Assembly: GCF_004752005.1 (NCBI RefSeq)
Contig: NZ_CP038493.1
Coordinates: 1,388,302 to 1,452,301, forward strand
DNA: 64,000 nt
Direction of reading: 5' to 3'
Source: Thalassotalea sp. HSM 43
GTDB lineage: Bacteria; Pseudomonadota; Gammaproteobacteria; Enterobacterales; Alteromonadaceae
The translations under genes and the position numbers were made by a program. Position 1 is the first letter of the stretch, and every line of letters starts with the position of its first letter. Shown here in pieces: positions 1 through 11,238 of the stretch. The notes below the pieces were generated by a model that saw only the letters and a list, made by a program, of their open reading frames with translations, searched no databases and had not been told where the DNA came from.

Positions 1-80
1 TTAAACTGTTCACGCAATAGACTTAGCAATTCAGTATTAAGCTCTTCAATGCTTTTATCTTTTAGTTCACTAGCTTTCAT
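1..80 (-). CDS. rpmC: 50S ribosomal protein L29, 5' part only
   Basis: The first 26 codons of L29 are visible, starting [19 protein letters not shown], the usual L29 N-terminus. L29 sits near the peptide exit tunnel on the large subunit. The start codon at 78-80 overlaps the rplP stop codon by one base (TAATG), so the two are translationally coupled. The rest of the gene lies outside the window. Confidence 0.93.
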   Translation of the reverse strand, partial: MKASELKDKSIEELNTELLSLLREQF

Positions 81-493
81 TACATTACCTTACGAGTTAC
101 GAAAGTTGTTTTGAAAGGAAGTTTAGCAGCTGCTAATGCAAATGCTTCACGTGCTAGCTCTTCGCTTACACCTTCCATTTCATAAAGAACGCGACCAGGT
201 TGGATTTGACAAACCCAATACTCAACGCCACCTTTACCTTTACCCATACGAACCTCAAGAGGTTTTTTGGTAATTGGCTTATCAGGGAAAACTCGAATCC
301 AAATTTTACCTTGACGTTTAACGTGACGAGTCATCGCACGACGAGCTGCTTCGATTTGACGAGCAGTCATACGACCACGCTCAACAGATTTCAAACCGAA
401 CGAACCGAAGTTTACAGTGCTACCAGTGTGAGCAAGACCACGGTTACGCAGTTTCATCTGCTTGCGGAATTTAGTACGTTTTGGTTGTAACAT
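80..493 (-). CDS. rplP: 50S ribosomal protein L16
   Basis: This 137-residue protein has the family's normal length and begins [14 protein letters not shown], a strongly conserved L16 start. L16 binds 23S rRNA and helps position A-site tRNA. The segment VRMGKGKG holds the arginine that is hydroxylated in E. coli L16. The gene lies between rpsC and rpmC in the S10 operon, with an 11-base gap to rpsC and a one-base overlap with rpmC. Nothing unusual was seen. Confidence 0.98.
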   Translation of the reverse strand: MLQPKRTKFRKQMKLRNRGLAHTGSTVNFGSFGLKSVERGRMTARQIEAARRAMTRHVKRQGKIWIRVFPDKPITKKPLEVRMGKGKGGVEYWVCQIQPGRVLYEMEGVSEELAREAFALAAAKLPFKTTFVTRKVM

Positions 494-504
494 GAGTTAT
501 TTCC

Positions 505-1200
505 TTACTTACTGCTCTTGCCTTTGCCTTTTCTCTTCGGCTTAGCTGGTGCTTCTGCCTGTAGAGGCATACCACCGATAACTTCACCTTTGAAGATCCA
601 GACTTTAACACCAATAACACCATAGGTAGTGTCAGCACGAGCGGTTGCGTAATCGATATCAGCACGCAAAGTGTGTAATGGTACACGACCTTCACGATAC
701 CACTCAGCACGTGCGATATCCGCACCACCAAGACGACCACTAACCTGTACTTTGATACCCTTGGCACCTAGACGCATAGCGTTCTGTACGGCACGCTTCA
801 TAGCACGACGGAACATAACACGACGCTCTAATTGGCTCGCGATGCTGTCAGCTACTAGTTGCGCATCCATTTCTGGCTTGCGAACTTCAGCGATGTTAAT
901 TTGCGCAGGAACACCAGCGATTAGAGAAACTTTCTTACGAAGTTTTTCTACGTCTTCGCCTTTCTTACCAATCACAACACCAGGACGTGCAGTGTGGATA
1001 GTAACGCGAATAGACTTAGCTGGACGCTCAATAACAATTTTCGATAATGATGCACGCTTTAACTCTTCAGTAAGGTAAGCACGAACTTCGTGATCACCTT
1101 TGATGTTAGCGGCATACTCTTTAGTATTTGCATACCAAGTAGACGCGAAAGGTTTCGTGATACCTAAGCGAATACCGGTAGGATGTACTTTCTGACCCAT
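505..1200 (-). CDS. rpsC: 30S ribosomal protein S3
   Basis: S3 forms part of the mRNA entry channel of the small subunit. The 231-residue product starts [14 protein letters not shown] and contains a KH domain with the GxxG-type loop [10 protein letters not shown] around residues 75-85. The C-terminal tail is lysine-rich (KPKRKGKGK). Length matches the E. coli protein (233 aa). It is separated from rplV by 11 bases and belongs to the S10 operon transcribed leftward. Confidence 0.98.
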   Translation of the reverse strand: MGQKVHPTGIRLGITKPFASTWYANTKEYAANIKGDHEVRAYLTEELKRASLSKIVIERPAKSIRVTIHTARPGVVIGKKGEDVEKLRKKVSLIAGVPAQINIAEVRKPEMDAQLVADSIASQLERRVMFRRAMKRAVQNAMRLGAKGIKVQVSGRLGGADIARAEWYREGRVPLHTLRADIDYATARADTTYGVIGVKVWIFKGEVIGGMPLQAEAPAKPKRKGKGKSSK

Positions 1201-1211
1201 TCGAATATCTC

Positions 1212-1544
1212 CTAGCTATCAGATACAACCACAGTAATGTGGCTAGTACGCTTAAGGATACGATCCGCGCGACCTTTCGCACGAGGTTTAATACGCTTCA
1301 TTGTTGGACCATCGTCAACCATGATGGTTTTAACGATTAGTTCATCAATGTCTGCACCTTCATTGTGTTCAGCGTTAGCGATTGCACTGTTAAGTACTTT
1401 CTTCACTAGATCTGCAGCAGACTTGTTGCTGTATTCTAGGATTTCAAGTGCTTTCTCAACGTGTAAACCGCGGATTTGGTCAACGACCAAACGAGCTTTT
1501 TGAGCTGAACCACGGGCAAATTTATGTTTAGCGATAGCTTCCAT
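1212..1544 (-). CDS. rplV: 50S ribosomal protein L22
   Basis: This is a 110-residue L22, the expected length. It has the typical start [20 protein letters not shown] and the beta-hairpin region [15 protein letters not shown], which reaches into the peptide exit tunnel where macrolides bind. No deletion of the hairpin was seen. It lies between rpsS and rpsC with 11-base gaps on both sides, consistent with one polycistronic S10 transcript. Confidence 0.98.
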   Translation of the reverse strand: MEAIAKHKFARGSAQKARLVVDQIRGLHVEKALEILEYSNKSAADLVKKVLNSAIANAEHNEGADIDELIVKTIMVDDGPTMKRIKPRAKGRADRILKRTSHITVVVSDS

Positions 1545-1555
1545 TTAATTTCCCC

Positions 1556-1846
<291 letters not shown>

Positions 1847-1863
1847 TTAATTAAAAATTAGTA

Positions 1864-2688
1864 CTACTTAGTACGACGACGTACGATGAACTTGTCAGTA
1901 CGCTTGTTCTTACGAGTCTTGTAGCCTTTAGTAGGTACGCCCCATGGAGATACAGGGTGACGACCACCAGAAGTACGACCTTCACCACCACCGTGTGGGT
2001 GATCTACCGGGTTCATAGCAACACCACGAACAGTTGGACGAACACCACGCCAGCGAGAAGCACCCGCTTTACCTAGTGAACGCAACATGTGTTCTGCGTT
2101 ACCAATTTCACCTAGAGTCGCACGACACTCAGCTTCAATTTTACGCATTTCGCCAGAGCGAAGACGTAAAGTGACGTAAGCGCCATCTTTTGCTACTAAC
2201 TGTGCGTAAGTACCAGCAGCACGAGCGATTTGTGCGCCTTTACCAGGCTTAAGCTCGATACCGTGAATAACAGAACCTAGTGGCACGTTACGTAGTGGCA
2301 AAGTGTTACCAGTTTTGATCGGCGCATCAGCACCAGATTGAACTGCATCACCAGCTTTAAGGCCCTTAGGAGCCAAGATGTAACGACGCTCACCGTCTGC
2401 GTATAGCACTAGTGCAATGTTAGCACTACGGTTTGGATCATATTCCAAACGCTCTACTTTTGCAGGGATGCCATCTTTAGTACGCTTAAAGTCGATTACA
2501 CGATAGTGTTGCTTGTGACCACCACCAACGTGACGAACAGTAATGCGACCGGTATTGTTACGACCACCAGACTTAGAGTTTTTCTCTAATAGAGGTGCGT
2601 AAGGCTTACCTTTGTACAACTCAGGGTTAACCACTTTAACAACGTGGCGACGACCCGGAGAAGTAGGTTTACATTTAACAATAGCCAT
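1864..2688 (-). CDS. rplB: 50S ribosomal protein L2
   Basis: L2 is one of the most conserved large-subunit proteins and is needed for subunit association and peptidyl transfer. The 274-residue product has the family's normal length. It includes the conserved motif [13 protein letters not shown] near residues 226-238, with the histidine important for activity. It follows rplW by 11 bases and precedes rpsS. No anomaly was seen. Confidence 0.98.
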   Translation of the reverse strand: MAIVKCKPTSPGRRHVVKVVNPELYKGKPYAPLLEKNSKSGGRNNTGRITVRHVGGGHKQHYRVIDFKRTKDGIPAKVERLEYDPNRSANIALVLYADGERRYILAPKGLKAGDAVQSGADAPIKTGNTLPLRNVPLGSVIHGIELKPGKGAQIARAAGTYAQLVAKDGAYVTLRLRSGEMRKIEAECRATLGEIGNAEHMLRSLGKAGASRWRGVRPTVRGVAMNPVDHPHGGGEGRTSGGRHPVSPWGVPTKGYKTRKNKRTDKFIVRRRTK

Positions 2689-2699
2689 TACTAATTCTC

Positions 2700-3002
2700 C
2701 TATTGCTCAGCGCCAACGAAGTCGATGTCGCTGCCTTCTTTAAGAGTAACGTAAGCTTTTTTCCAATCGCTACGACGACCAACACGCATACCAGTGCGCT
2801 TGGTTTTACCCTTAACATTTAGAGTGCGAACACCAGATACTTCAACTTCGAAAAGTTGCTCAACGGCAGCTTTGATTTCTGCTTTAGTTGCATCAGTAGC
2901 TACTTTGAAAACAACAGTGTTGTTTGCTTCAGCAGCGACAGTTGCTTTTTCAGAAATGTTTGGTGCCAATAACACCTTCAACAAACGTTCTTCGTTTATC
3001 AT
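2700..3002 (-). CDS. rplW: 50S ribosomal protein L23
   Basis: This 100-residue protein matches L23 in length and in sequence ([21 protein letters not shown]). L23 borders the peptide exit site and docks trigger factor and SRP. Its ATG overlaps the TGA stop of rplD by four bases (ATGA at 2999-3002), so the two are expected to be translationally coupled. Confidence 0.98.
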   Translation of the reverse strand: MINEERLLKVLLAPNISEKATVAAEANNTVVFKVATDATKAEIKAAVEQLFEVEVSGVRTLNVKGKTKRTGMRVGRRSDWKKAYVTLKEGSDIDFVGAEQ

Positions 3003-3604
3003 GCTAACATCTCCTCAATTTGCTTAACTGCAGCTTCAGTAACCAAAACTTTCTCGAAGCCTACTAGGCTTACCGGATCAATTGCAGCTACGTCACGAAC
3101 GTCAACTTTGTACAAGTTGCGAGCTGACAAGAATAGGTTTTCGTTAACTTCTTCAGTTACGATCAACACATCTTTAAGCTCAAGTTCTTTTAACTTAGCT
3201 ACCAATTCTTTGGTCTTTGGCGTTTCTACCGAAAAATCTTTAACTACAACTAGACGTTCTTGACGTACTAGTTCAGAAAGGATGCTTTGAATCGCACCAC
3301 GATACATTTTACGGTTAACTTTTTGGCTGTGATCTTGTGGACGTGCGGCGAATGTTACACCACCAGCGCGCCAGATTGGACCACGACTTGTACCAGCACG
3401 TGCACGGCCAGTACCTTTTTGACGCCATGGCTTTTTGCCACCGCCACTAACTTCAGAACGAGTCTTTTGCTTAACTGTACCTTGACGAGCACCTGCTGCA
3501 TAAGCAACAACTACTTGGTGTACAAGAGCTTCGTTAAACTCACGTCCGAAGGTAGCTTCAGACACTTCAAGAGCGCCAGACGCGTCTTTTAATGCTAATT
3601 CCAT
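2999..3604 (-). CDS. rplD: 50S ribosomal protein L4
   Basis: L4 lines the exit tunnel and, in E. coli, represses its own operon by acting on the S10 leader and on translation. The start is set at ATG 3602-3604, giving [20 protein letters not shown] and 201 residues, exactly the E. coli length. The adjacent GTG at 3605-3607 is in frame but places the start too close to the GGAG Shine-Dalgarno near 3613-3616. The tunnel loop contains [18 protein letters not shown]. The stop overlaps rplW. Confidence 0.97.
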   Translation of the reverse strand: MELALKDASGALEVSEATFGREFNEALVHQVVVAYAAGARQGTVKQKTRSEVSGGGKKPWRQKGTGRARAGTSRGPIWRAGGVTFAARPQDHSQKVNRKMYRGAIQSILSELVRQERLVVVKDFSVETPKTKELVAKLKELELKDVLIVTEEVNENLFLSARNLYKVDVRDVAAIDPVSLVGFEKVLVTEAAVKQIEEMLA

Positions 3605-3621
3605 CACTAATCTCCTGGACG

Positions 3622-4254
3622 TTATGCTTTAACAGCTGGTTTAACGATAACGTTGCCATTAACAGCACCTGGAAGGGCACCCTTAATAAGTAGCAAGTTA
3701 CGTTCAGCGTCAACGCGAACTAGTTCAAGGTTCTGAGTAGTAACTTTCTCAGCACCCATGTGGCCAGACATTTTTTTGCCTTTAAATACTCGACCAGGTG
3801 TTTGACACTGACCGATTGAACCATTTGAACGGTGAGAGATAGAGTTACCGTGAGTAGCATCTTGCATGCGGAAATTCCAGCGCTTGATACCACCTTGGAA
3901 ACCTTTACCTTTTGAAGTACCAGTAACGTCAACAAGTTTTGTTTCGTTTAATACTTCAACAGTTAACTCACTGCCTGCTTCGAAATCTTGACCGTCAACT
4001 AGACGGAATTCCCACAAACCACGACCAGCTTCAACGCCGGCTTTAGCGAAGTGACCCGCCATAGGCTTGTTTACACGGTTAGCTTTCTTAGCACCAGTGG
4101 TAACTTGAATAGCGCGATAACCATCGTTTTCAAGAGTTTTAACTTGAGCAACGCGGTTCGCTTCAACTTCTACGACTGTAACTGGAATTGAAACGCCATC
4201 TTCAGTGAAGACACGAGTCATACCAACTTTACGTCCGACTAAACCAATAGTCAT
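3622..4254 (-). CDS. rplC: 50S ribosomal protein L3
   Basis: L3 helps organise the peptidyl transferase centre and nucleates large-subunit assembly. The 210-residue product begins [20 protein letters not shown], typical of L3. Near residue 150 it carries [18 protein letters not shown], which includes the glutamine that the methyltransferase PrmB modifies in E. coli. It lies 16 bases after rpsJ and precedes rplD in the S10 operon. Confidence 0.98.
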   Translation of the reverse strand: MTIGLVGRKVGMTRVFTEDGVSIPVTVVEVEANRVAQVKTLENDGYRAIQVTTGAKKANRVNKPMAGHFAKAGVEAGRGLWEFRLVDGQDFEAGSELTVEVLNETKLVDVTGTSKGKGFQGGIKRWNFRMQDATHGNSISHRSNGSIGQCQTPGRVFKGKKMSGHMGAEKVTTQNLELVRVDAERNLLLIKGALPGAVNGNVIVKPAVKA

Positions 4255-4270
4255 AGTTGTAATCCCCTTA

Positions 4271-4765
<495 letters not shown>

Positions 4766-4771
4766 CGGCGT

Positions 4772-4799
4772 ATTATACTGAAATCAACGTTTATTGCAA
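4772..4799 (-). promoter_or_regulatory. sigma70 promoter of the S10 operon
   Basis: Read on the minus strand, a -35 box TTGCAA (4794-4799) and a perfect -10 box TATAAT (4772-4777) are separated by 16 bases. A CG-rich stretch follows the -10 box, as is common at stringently controlled ribosomal promoters. Transcription would start near 4765. Confidence 0.8.
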
Positions 4800-4906
4800 G
4801 TCTAATTAATGAACAGACACCGAGAAAATTGTATGCATTTTGTTAATGGAATTAACAAATGGTTGTTTTGTGGTTTGAAAGCAGCGTTTTATAGATAAGT
4901 TAGCAC

Positions 4907-5022
4907 CGTCATCCTTGAGGAGTGGAGCGACATCAGGGATCTCGTTCAGGTTGGAAGTGGTTGTATTAATTAACCACTTCCAACCTGAAGGAGGTCCCCG
5001 CTAAAAGCATGCGGGGATGACG
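4907..5022. repeat. 116-bp palindromic intergenic element with 8-bp terminal inverted repeats
   Basis: The element is bounded by CGTCATCC (4907-4914) and GGATGACG (5015-5022). Inside is a perfect 18-bp inverted repeat (4945-4962 and 4972-4989) with a 9-base loop. It has no coding potential and no T-run typical of terminators. It resembles the small dispersed palindromic elements (REP/MITE type) common between genes in marine gammaproteobacteria. Only one copy is in the window, so its repeat status is inferred. Confidence 0.6.
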
Positions 5023-5074
5023 TTTAACTGTTTCTGCTTATATACGACTTAAAGACGTGCTTTTCAACACGTAC

Positions 5075-7897
5075 TTATAAAAGCGGCTTTAAGAACCGCG
5101 CGGTGTGCGACACGGTATCTTTGGCAACATCTTCCGGCGTACCGGTAACGAGAATTTCGCCACCACCGGAACCGCCTTCAGGGCCTAAATCGACAATCCA
5201 GTCCGCGGTTTTAACCACATCTAAGTTATGCTCAATGATCACAACGGTATTACCATGGTCACGCAGACGGTGTAATACCGCGAGTAACTGCTTAATGTCG
5301 TGAAAGTGTAAACCTGTCGTCGGCTCATCTAATATATATAAGGTTTTACCGGTATCACGTTTTGATAATTCCTTAGATAGCTTAACTCGTTGTGCCTCAC
5401 CACCGGATAAGGTTGTTGCCGACTGCCCTAACTTAATATAAGACAAGCCAACATCCATTAGAGTTTGCAACTTACGTTTCACTGCCGGGATGGCATGAAA
5501 GAAATCAAATGCATCTTCAATGGTCATATCCAACACTTCATGGATATTCTTGCCTTTATAACGTATCTCTAATGTTTCACGGTTATAGCGCTTACCTTTA
5601 CAAACATCACAAGGTACATACACATCCGGTAAAAAGTGCATTTCAACTTTAATAACACCGTCGCCCTGACACGCTTCACAACGACCACCTTTGACATTAA
5701 AGCTAAAGCGTCCTGGTTTATAACCGCGAGAACGTGCTTCTTGCGTTGCCGAAAAGATGTCACGAATATTGGTGAAAATCCCAGTATAGGTAGCTGGGTT
5801 TGATCTTGGTGTACGCCCAATCGGACTTTGGTCGATATCAATCACCTTATCTAGGTGCTCAAGACCTTCAATTGATTTATAAGGTGAAGGTTCATCTAAA
5901 GTTGCCTTGTTAAGTTCAAGGTGAGATATCTTATATAAGGTGTCGTTGATCAAGGTTGACTTACCTGAGCCCGATACACCGGTGACACAGGTCATCAATC
6001 CAACCGGAATGGTCAAGTCGACATTCTTCAGGTTATTACCCGTCGCGCCAGTTAACTTCACTACCGTATCTTTGTTAAATTTGCTGCGTTTTTTCGGTAT
6101 TTCTATTTTTTCGACACCGCTTAAATATTTACCGGTAAGTGAGTGTTCACTGGCCAGTATGTCCTCAATTGGCCCTTCGGCGACAACTTCGCCGCCATGT
6201 ACACCGGCTCCAGGGCCTATATCAATGACGTGATCGGCCTCTTTTATCGCATCTTCATCGTGCTCAACGACGATTACCGTATTACCTAAATCACGCAAAT
6301 GCACCAAGGTGTTTAGCAAGCGCTCATTGTCTCGTTGGTGCAGACCAATAGATGGCTCATCCAATACGTACATAACACCGACTAAACCGGCACCAATTTG
6401 TGATGCCAAACGAATACGTTGCGCCTCACCACCGGATAAGGTGTCAGCGCTGCGCGATAACGTCAGATAGTTAAGGCCAACGTTGACCAAAAACCCTAAA
6501 CGGTCATTGATCTCTTTTAAGATTTTTTCGGCAATCTTACCGCGCTGACCAGCCAAATTAAGACTTTGAAAAAAGTTCGCAGATTCGGCAATCGAATATT
6601 CAACGATGTCATGCAAAGGTTTGTTATCAACAAACACATTACGAGCTTCTAGGCGCAGCCTTGAGCCATGACAACTTGGACAGTCTTGGTTATTTAAGTA
6701 TTTGGATAACTCTTCACGAACGGCATTTGACTCGGTTTCCCGGTAACGCCTATCCATGTTGACTAAAATCCCTTCAAAAGGATGTTTACGAACGACAATA
6801 TCACCACGGTCATTCATATATTTAAATTCTATTTCAGTGCGCCCACTGCCACGTAAAATGATGTTTTGAACATCATCATCAAGTGCGGCAAATGGCGTGT
6901 TTAAATCAAAGCCAAAATGGTCCGCTAATGAGGTAAGCATTTGGAAGTAATAAAAGTTACGCTTATCCCAACCACGAATCGCACCACCAGCCAAGCTTAA
7001 TTCATCATTACTGATCACCCGAGCCGGATCGAAGAACTGTTTATGGCCTAAGCCATCACAACTTTGACACGCGCCTGCTGGATTATTAAAGGAGAATAAT
7101 TTCGGTTCAGGTTTTGCCATTGAATAGCCACATTGTGGGCAGGCAAAATTTGCTGAAAATAACAATTCGTCTCTTTCGGGTTCGTCCATAAAACCAATAG
7201 CTGCAATACCATCGGTAAGGGATAGCGCCGTTTCAAAAGACTCCGCTAAACGAGTTTGGATATCATCTCGCACTTTTAATCGATCGACGACCACTTCAAT
7301 GGTGTGCTTTTTGTGTAGGTCAAGGGTTGGTGGATCCGAGAGATCACAGACTTCACCATCAATACGTGCTCGTATATAACCTTGCGCAGCCAAGTTATCT
7401 AATAGCTTGACGTGCTCACCTTTACGATCGACAACAACGGGAGCGAGCAACATCACTTTACTGCCCTCATCTAGCTCGAGCACTTTATCAACCATTTGAC
7501 TAATGGTTTGCGCGGTTAATGGCTCAGCATGGGTTGGACAACGCGGCTCACCAACACGGGCAAACAACAGACGCAAGTAATCGTAAATCTCGGTAATGGT
7601 ACCAACCGTCGAACGAGGGTTATGGGACGTTGATTTTTGTTCAATGGAAATGGCCGGTGATAAACCTTCAATGTGATCGACATCCGGTTTTTCCATCAGC
7701 GACAAGAACTGGCGTGCATAAGCCGACAGTGACTCAACATAACGACGTTGGCCTTCCGCATATAAGGTATCAAACGCCAGCGACGATTTACCCGAGCCAG
7801 ATAAGCCGGTTATGACAATTAACTTATCGCGAGGGATATCTAAATCAATATTTTTTAAGTTATGGGTACGCGCACCACGAACTTCAATTTGCTTCAT
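5075..7897 (-). CDS. uvrA: UvrABC system protein A (excinuclease ATPase)
   Basis: UvrA is the damage-recognition ATPase of nucleotide excision repair. It binds DNA as a dimer and loads UvrB. Two ABC modules are visible, each with a Walker A motif (GLSGSGKSS near residue 31 and GVSGSGKST in the second half) and a signature motif ([12 protein letters not shown] and [12 protein letters not shown]). Zinc-binding cysteine pairs include [15 protein letters not shown] and CEACQGDG. I placed the start at ATG 7895-7897 ([14 protein letters not shown]), which gives 940 residues, the same as E. coli, with an AGGA Shine-Dalgarno. An in-frame extension of 17 codons upstream looks non-native. No clear LexA box was found upstream. 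Confidence 0.97.
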   Translation of the reverse strand: MKQIEVRGARTHNLKNIDLDIPRDKLIVITGLSGSGKSSLAFDTLYAEGQRRYVESLSAYARQFLSLMEKPDVDHIEGLSPAISIEQKSTSHNPRSTVGTITEIYDYLRLLFARVGEPRCPTHAEPLTAQTISQMVDKVLELDEGSKVMLLAPVVVDRKGEHVKLLDNLAAQGYIRARIDGEVCDLSDPPTLDLHKKHTIEVVVDRLKVRDDIQTRLAESFETALSLTDGIAAIGFMDEPERDELLFSANFACPQCGYSMAKPEPKLFSFNNPAGACQSCDGLGHKQFFDPARVISNDELSLAGGAIRGWDKRNFYYFQMLTSLADHFGFDLNTPFAALDDDVQNIILRGSGRTEIEFKYMNDRGDIVVRKHPFEGILVNMDRRYRETESNAVREELSKYLNNQDCPSCHGSRLRLEARNVFVDNKPLHDIVEYSIAESANFFQSLNLAGQRGKIAEKILKEINDRLGFLVNVGLNYLTLSRSADTLSGGEAQRIRLASQIGAGLVGVMYVLDEPSIGLHQRDNERLLNTLVHLRDLGNTVIVVEHDEDAIKEADHVIDIGPGAGVHGGEVVAEGPIEDILASEHSLTGKYLSGVEKIEIPKKRSKFNKDTVVKLTGATGNNLKNVDLTIPVGLMTCVTGVSGSGKSTLINDTLYKISHLELNKATLDEPSPYKSIEGLEHLDKVIDIDQSPIGRTPRSNPATYTGIFTNIRDIFSATQEARSRGYKPGRFSFNVKGGRCEACQGDGVIKVEMHFLPDVYVPCDVCKGKRYNRETLEIRYKGKNIHEVLDMTIEDAFDFFHAIPAVKRKLQTLMDVGLSYIKLGQSATTLSGGEAQRVKLSKELSKRDTGKTLYILDEPTTGLHFHDIKQLLAVLHRLRDHGNTVVIIEHNLDVVKTADWIVDLGPEGGSGGGEILVTGTPEDVAKDTVSHTARFLKPLL

Positions 7898-8018
7898 GCC
7901 TAATCCTGAGAGACGTTGTCGAGAGAAACCAAACAACAAAAACGACAATCATAAATTATGGCATAAAAACGACGCTATTGGCACAGTTAATCACCAACAG
8001 TGAATAAATCGGCGATAT

Positions 8019-8049
8019 AAAAAAGCGAGTCTAGTGACTCGCTTTTTTA
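8019..8049. terminator. bidirectional terminator after the RND operon
   Basis: A 7-bp GC-rich stem GCGAGTC/GACTCGC (8025-8031 and 8036-8042) with loop TAGT has an A-run on its left and a T-run on its right. On the minus strand it lies just beyond the RND stop codon at 8066 and separates that operon from uvrA. Confidence 0.85.
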
Positions 8050-8065
8050 TTGCCAATCATTTGAT

Positions 8066-11000
8066 TTAGACGTTACTTTCGCCCTTCACCAAACGTTCAG
8101 CATCCGCTTTTTCAGCTTGCTCAGTAGTCGCACCAAAGCGCTCTCGCAGACGTTGGAACATCAAATAGAACACAGGTACGAAGATACAACCGATGATGGT
8201 CGCTGATAACATACCGCCAAATACGGTTTGTCCCATAACGTTGCGAGACGCAGAACCGGCACCTGACGCAATCATCAGAGGAATAACACCTAAGATAAAG
8301 GCAAATGCTGTCATCAATACCGCACGCATACGCAGCTTAGCGGCTTCAATCGCTGAATTTAAGATGGTGAACCCGCGCTCCTCACGCAGTACTTTGGCAA
8401 ATTCAACAATCAATATTGCGTTACGTGCCGCCATACCAATCATCAGTACCAAACCGATTTGGGTATAGATGTTAAGAGTACCGCCCATCATATGCACTAA
8501 GAATAACGCACCAAACAACGCCGTCGGTACACACAGCATGATGGCAAATGGGGTTAACCATGATTCATATTGCGCCACCAAGAACAAATAGGTAAACAAT
8601 ACCGCTAAGCCAAACAGGAAGATAATACCACCACCGGTTTTGATTTCTTGATAGGTTTGCCCAGTCCAGTCAATTTTATAACCATCTGGCAAGCTATCCG
8701 CGACTTCCTGTACCGCTTTAATGGCATCACCCGACGAATAACCAGGGGCCGCAGCCGCCATAAGTTGTGTTGAGTTATACAAGTTATAACGAGCTGACAC
8801 ATCAGCACCAATCGCCGGTTTGAAATCAGCAAAGCTTGCAAACCGAATTAACTCACCACGCTTATTGGTCACATATAGTGTATTCAAGTCGGTTTCATCA
8901 TCACGGAATTCACCATCGGACATGATATTCACTTGATAGTTTTTACCAAACTTGGTGAAGTCATTTACGTACTTCTTACCAAACATGGTCGATAACGTTG
9001 AGTTAATCGCCGTTGGCTCAATGCCTAACTTCATTGCCCGTTGATAATCGATATCTAAATACAGCTGTGGCACATTGGCGGTATAAGTTGAGAACGCGTA
9101 AGCGATTTCTGGACGCGCCATTAATTCCATCGAAAATTTCTGTAGTACCGGCGCCAGAGACTCGGTTGAACGACCCAATGTATCTTGCAATACAATCGAC
9201 AAACCAGAGGCATTACCCATCCCCGGAATCGCTGGTGTGGTTAACGCCAAACCTTTAATTTCTCGGTTGTTAGCAAGTACGCCTCGCGTCTGCATCAATA
9301 TTGATTGAATGGATAGTTCTGGCTCTTTACGCTCTGACCAATCATCTAGTGAGACAATAAGCATTGCCGAGTTAGTCGCCAAAGCACCTTTTAACATAGA
9401 GAAACCTGATGCCGATACGACACGAGCAACACCTGGAATGTCTTCTATTTGGCGTGTCATTTCGTTCACTTGTTCAATGGTACGTTCCAGTGTTGATGCC
9501 TCAGGTAGGGAAACATCGACGATAAAGTTACCTTTATCTTCCTCTGGAATAAACCCTGTTGGCATGGTCTTACCTAGGTAACCGATATACGCGATGAGCA
9601 CCGCAAACACTGTCATTGTTAACCAAAGACGTCGACCTAAGAAGTTCACCAGCGAGCCGTATTGATTGCGCAGACCATCAACAAACTTGTTAAACCAACC
9701 TAATGGACCTTTAGTTGCCAGTGGTTTCACTTCCATCAATATGGCACAGAGTGCCGGCGTCAATGTTAACGCGACGACAGTAGAAAGTACCGTAGAGGCA
9801 ACAATCGCCACACCAAATTGAGCGTATAAAATACCCACCATGCCCGGTGCCAGAGATACCGGTACAAATACCGCCATCAATACCAGTGCCGATGCAATTA
9901 ACGGCGCTGTAACTTCTTTCATCGCTTTGGATGTCGCTTCTTTCGACGGCAAATGCTCTTCATGCATTAAGCGTTCAACGTTTTCAATAACAACGATCGC
10001 CGCATCAACGACAATACCAATGGCGAGTATCAAACCGAACATAGAGATGGTATTGATATCGATACCCATGGCTTGGAATACTAAAAATGTTGCCACTAAA
10101 GAAACCGGTATAGCAATCAAAGGAATGATGGTCGCACGCCAGTTTTGTAAAAATAAGTAGGTAATAATAGCCACTAAAAATAGTGCTTCGAATAGGGTTT
10201 TATATACCTCATCCATTGATGCAGTAATAAACGTGGTCGAGTCAAAGGCAATGTCATATTCAACATCTTCAGGGAAAGATTCTGACATTTCCGCCATTTT
10301 CGCTTTGACTTCATTTGCAACCTGTATCGCATTTGCGCCAGGGCCTTGATAGGCAATTAATAGTGGAGATGGTTTATCACTCCACGAGGCTTGCGCATAA
10401 TATGCCTTGCTTCCCATTTCAATACGGGCAATATCTTTTAAACGAATATCACTACCATCATCCATCACACGGACAACAATTTCTTCAAACTCTTCAACGT
10501 TTTGTAGACGACCTTTGGTTTTGATCGTGTATTGGAAGGTCGTGCCTTCAGGGTTCGGAGATTCACCAATTTTACCGGCCGAAATGGTTGCATTTTGTGC
10601 CGCTACCGCGTTGCTCACCTCGGTATGATCGATACCAAAGCCAGCCATTTTTTCATTATCAATCCATACACGCATTGAGTAATCTTTTTGACCAAGCAGC
10701 TTCAATTCACCAACACCTTGCACTCGCAATAGCTGGTCCATGATATTCAAGGTCATGTAGTTTGATAAGAATACGTCGTCGTAGGTATCGTTTGGCGAGT
10801 AGAGACTCACAGATACCAGCATAGACGGTGACGACTTTTGCACTGTAACACCAAGCTGACTGACGATACCTGGTAACTTCGGCATAGCCTTATTAACACG
10901 GTTTTGGACTAAGCTTTGTGCACGATCTGGGTCAGTACCTATGTCAAACGTAACACGACCAATATAAGTACCGTCATTGGCTGACTTGGTATCCATATAA

Positions 11001-11227
11001 ATCATGTCTTCAACACCATTGATTTCTTGCTCTAATACAGAGGCAACGGTATCGCGAATGGTGTTGTGATCAGCACCTGGGAAATTGGCGGTAATCAAAA
11101 TAGTCGGTGGTGAAACCGACGGATACAACGACACTGGCATTTTCGCTAAGGTAAGAAAACCTGCCAAGGTCATCACGATGGACAACACCATCGCGAATTT
11201 AGGTCGATTAATAAAGAACTCAATCAT
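8066..11227 (-). CDS. RND efflux pump inner-membrane permease (HAE-1 type)
   Basis: This is a proton-driven multidrug efflux permease of the AcrB/MexB class. The start ATG at 11225-11227 (MIEFFINRPKFAMVL) has a GGAG ribosome site; the product is 1053 residues. It shows the twofold RND plan, with membrane helices at the N-terminus (about 10-30), in the middle (about 335-500 and 535-560) and at the C-terminus (about 870-1025), and two large periplasmic loops. The helix-4 motif reads IGIVVDAAIVVIENVERLM, so the second aspartate of the usual VDDA pair is alanine. It follows its adaptor gene by 11 bases. No outer-membrane channel gene is adjacent, so a TolC encoded elsewhere is presumably used. 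The substrate is not predictable. Confidence 0.93.
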   Translation of the reverse strand: MIEFFINRPKFAMVLSIVMTLAGFLTLAKMPVSLYPSVSPPTILITANFPGADHNTIRDTVASVLEQEINGVEDMIYMDTKSANDGTYIGRVTFDIGTDPDRAQSLVQNRVNKAMPKLPGIVSQLGVTVQKSSPSMLVSVSLYSPNDTYDDVFLSNYMTLNIMDQLLRVQGVGELKLLGQKDYSMRVWIDNEKMAGFGIDHTEVSNAVAAQNATISAGKIGESPNPEGTTFQYTIKTKGRLQNVEEFEEIVVRVMDDGSDIRLKDIARIEMGSKAYYAQASWSDKPSPLLIAYQGPGANAIQVANEVKAKMAEMSESFPEDVEYDIAFDSTTFITASMDEVYKTLFEALFLVAIITYLFLQNWRATIIPLIAIPVSLVATFLVFQAMGIDINTISMFGLILAIGIVVDAAIVVIENVERLMHEEHLPSKEATSKAMKEVTAPLIASALVLMAVFVPVSLAPGMVGILYAQFGVAIVASTVLSTVVALTLTPALCAILMEVKPLATKGPLGWFNKFVDGLRNQYGSLVNFLGRRLWLTMTVFAVLIAYIGYLGKTMPTGFIPEEDKGNFIVDVSLPEASTLERTIEQVNEMTRQIEDIPGVARVVSASGFSMLKGALATNSAMLIVSLDDWSERKEPELSIQSILMQTRGVLANNREIKGLALTTPAIPGMGNASGLSIVLQDTLGRSTESLAPVLQKFSMELMARPEIAYAFSTYTANVPQLYLDIDYQRAMKLGIEPTAINSTLSTMFGKKYVNDFTKFGKNYQVNIMSDGEFRDDETDLNTLYVTNKRGELIRFASFADFKPAIGADVSARYNLYNSTQLMAAAAPGYSSGDAIKAVQEVADSLPDGYKIDWTGQTYQEIKTGGGIIFLFGLAVLFTYLFLVAQYESWLTPFAIMLCVPTALFGALFLVHMMGGTLNIYTQIGLVLMIGMAARNAILIVEFAKVLREERGFTILNSAIEAAKLRMRAVLMTAFAFILGVIPLMIASGAGSASRNVMGQTVFGGMLSATIIGCIFVPVFYLMFQRLRERFGATTEQAEKADAERLVKGESNV

Positions 11228-11238
11228 GATCAAGCTCC

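Noticed and set aside
4945-4989. 18-bp inverted repeat considered as the uvrA terminator
   Set aside because: Neither strand has a T-run after the stem, and it is nested in a larger element with terminal inverted repeats.
7898-8018. LexA (SOS) box expected upstream of uvrA
   Set aside because: I found CTGT-like halves near 7980-8000 but no CTGT-N8-ACAG pair, so no site is claimed.
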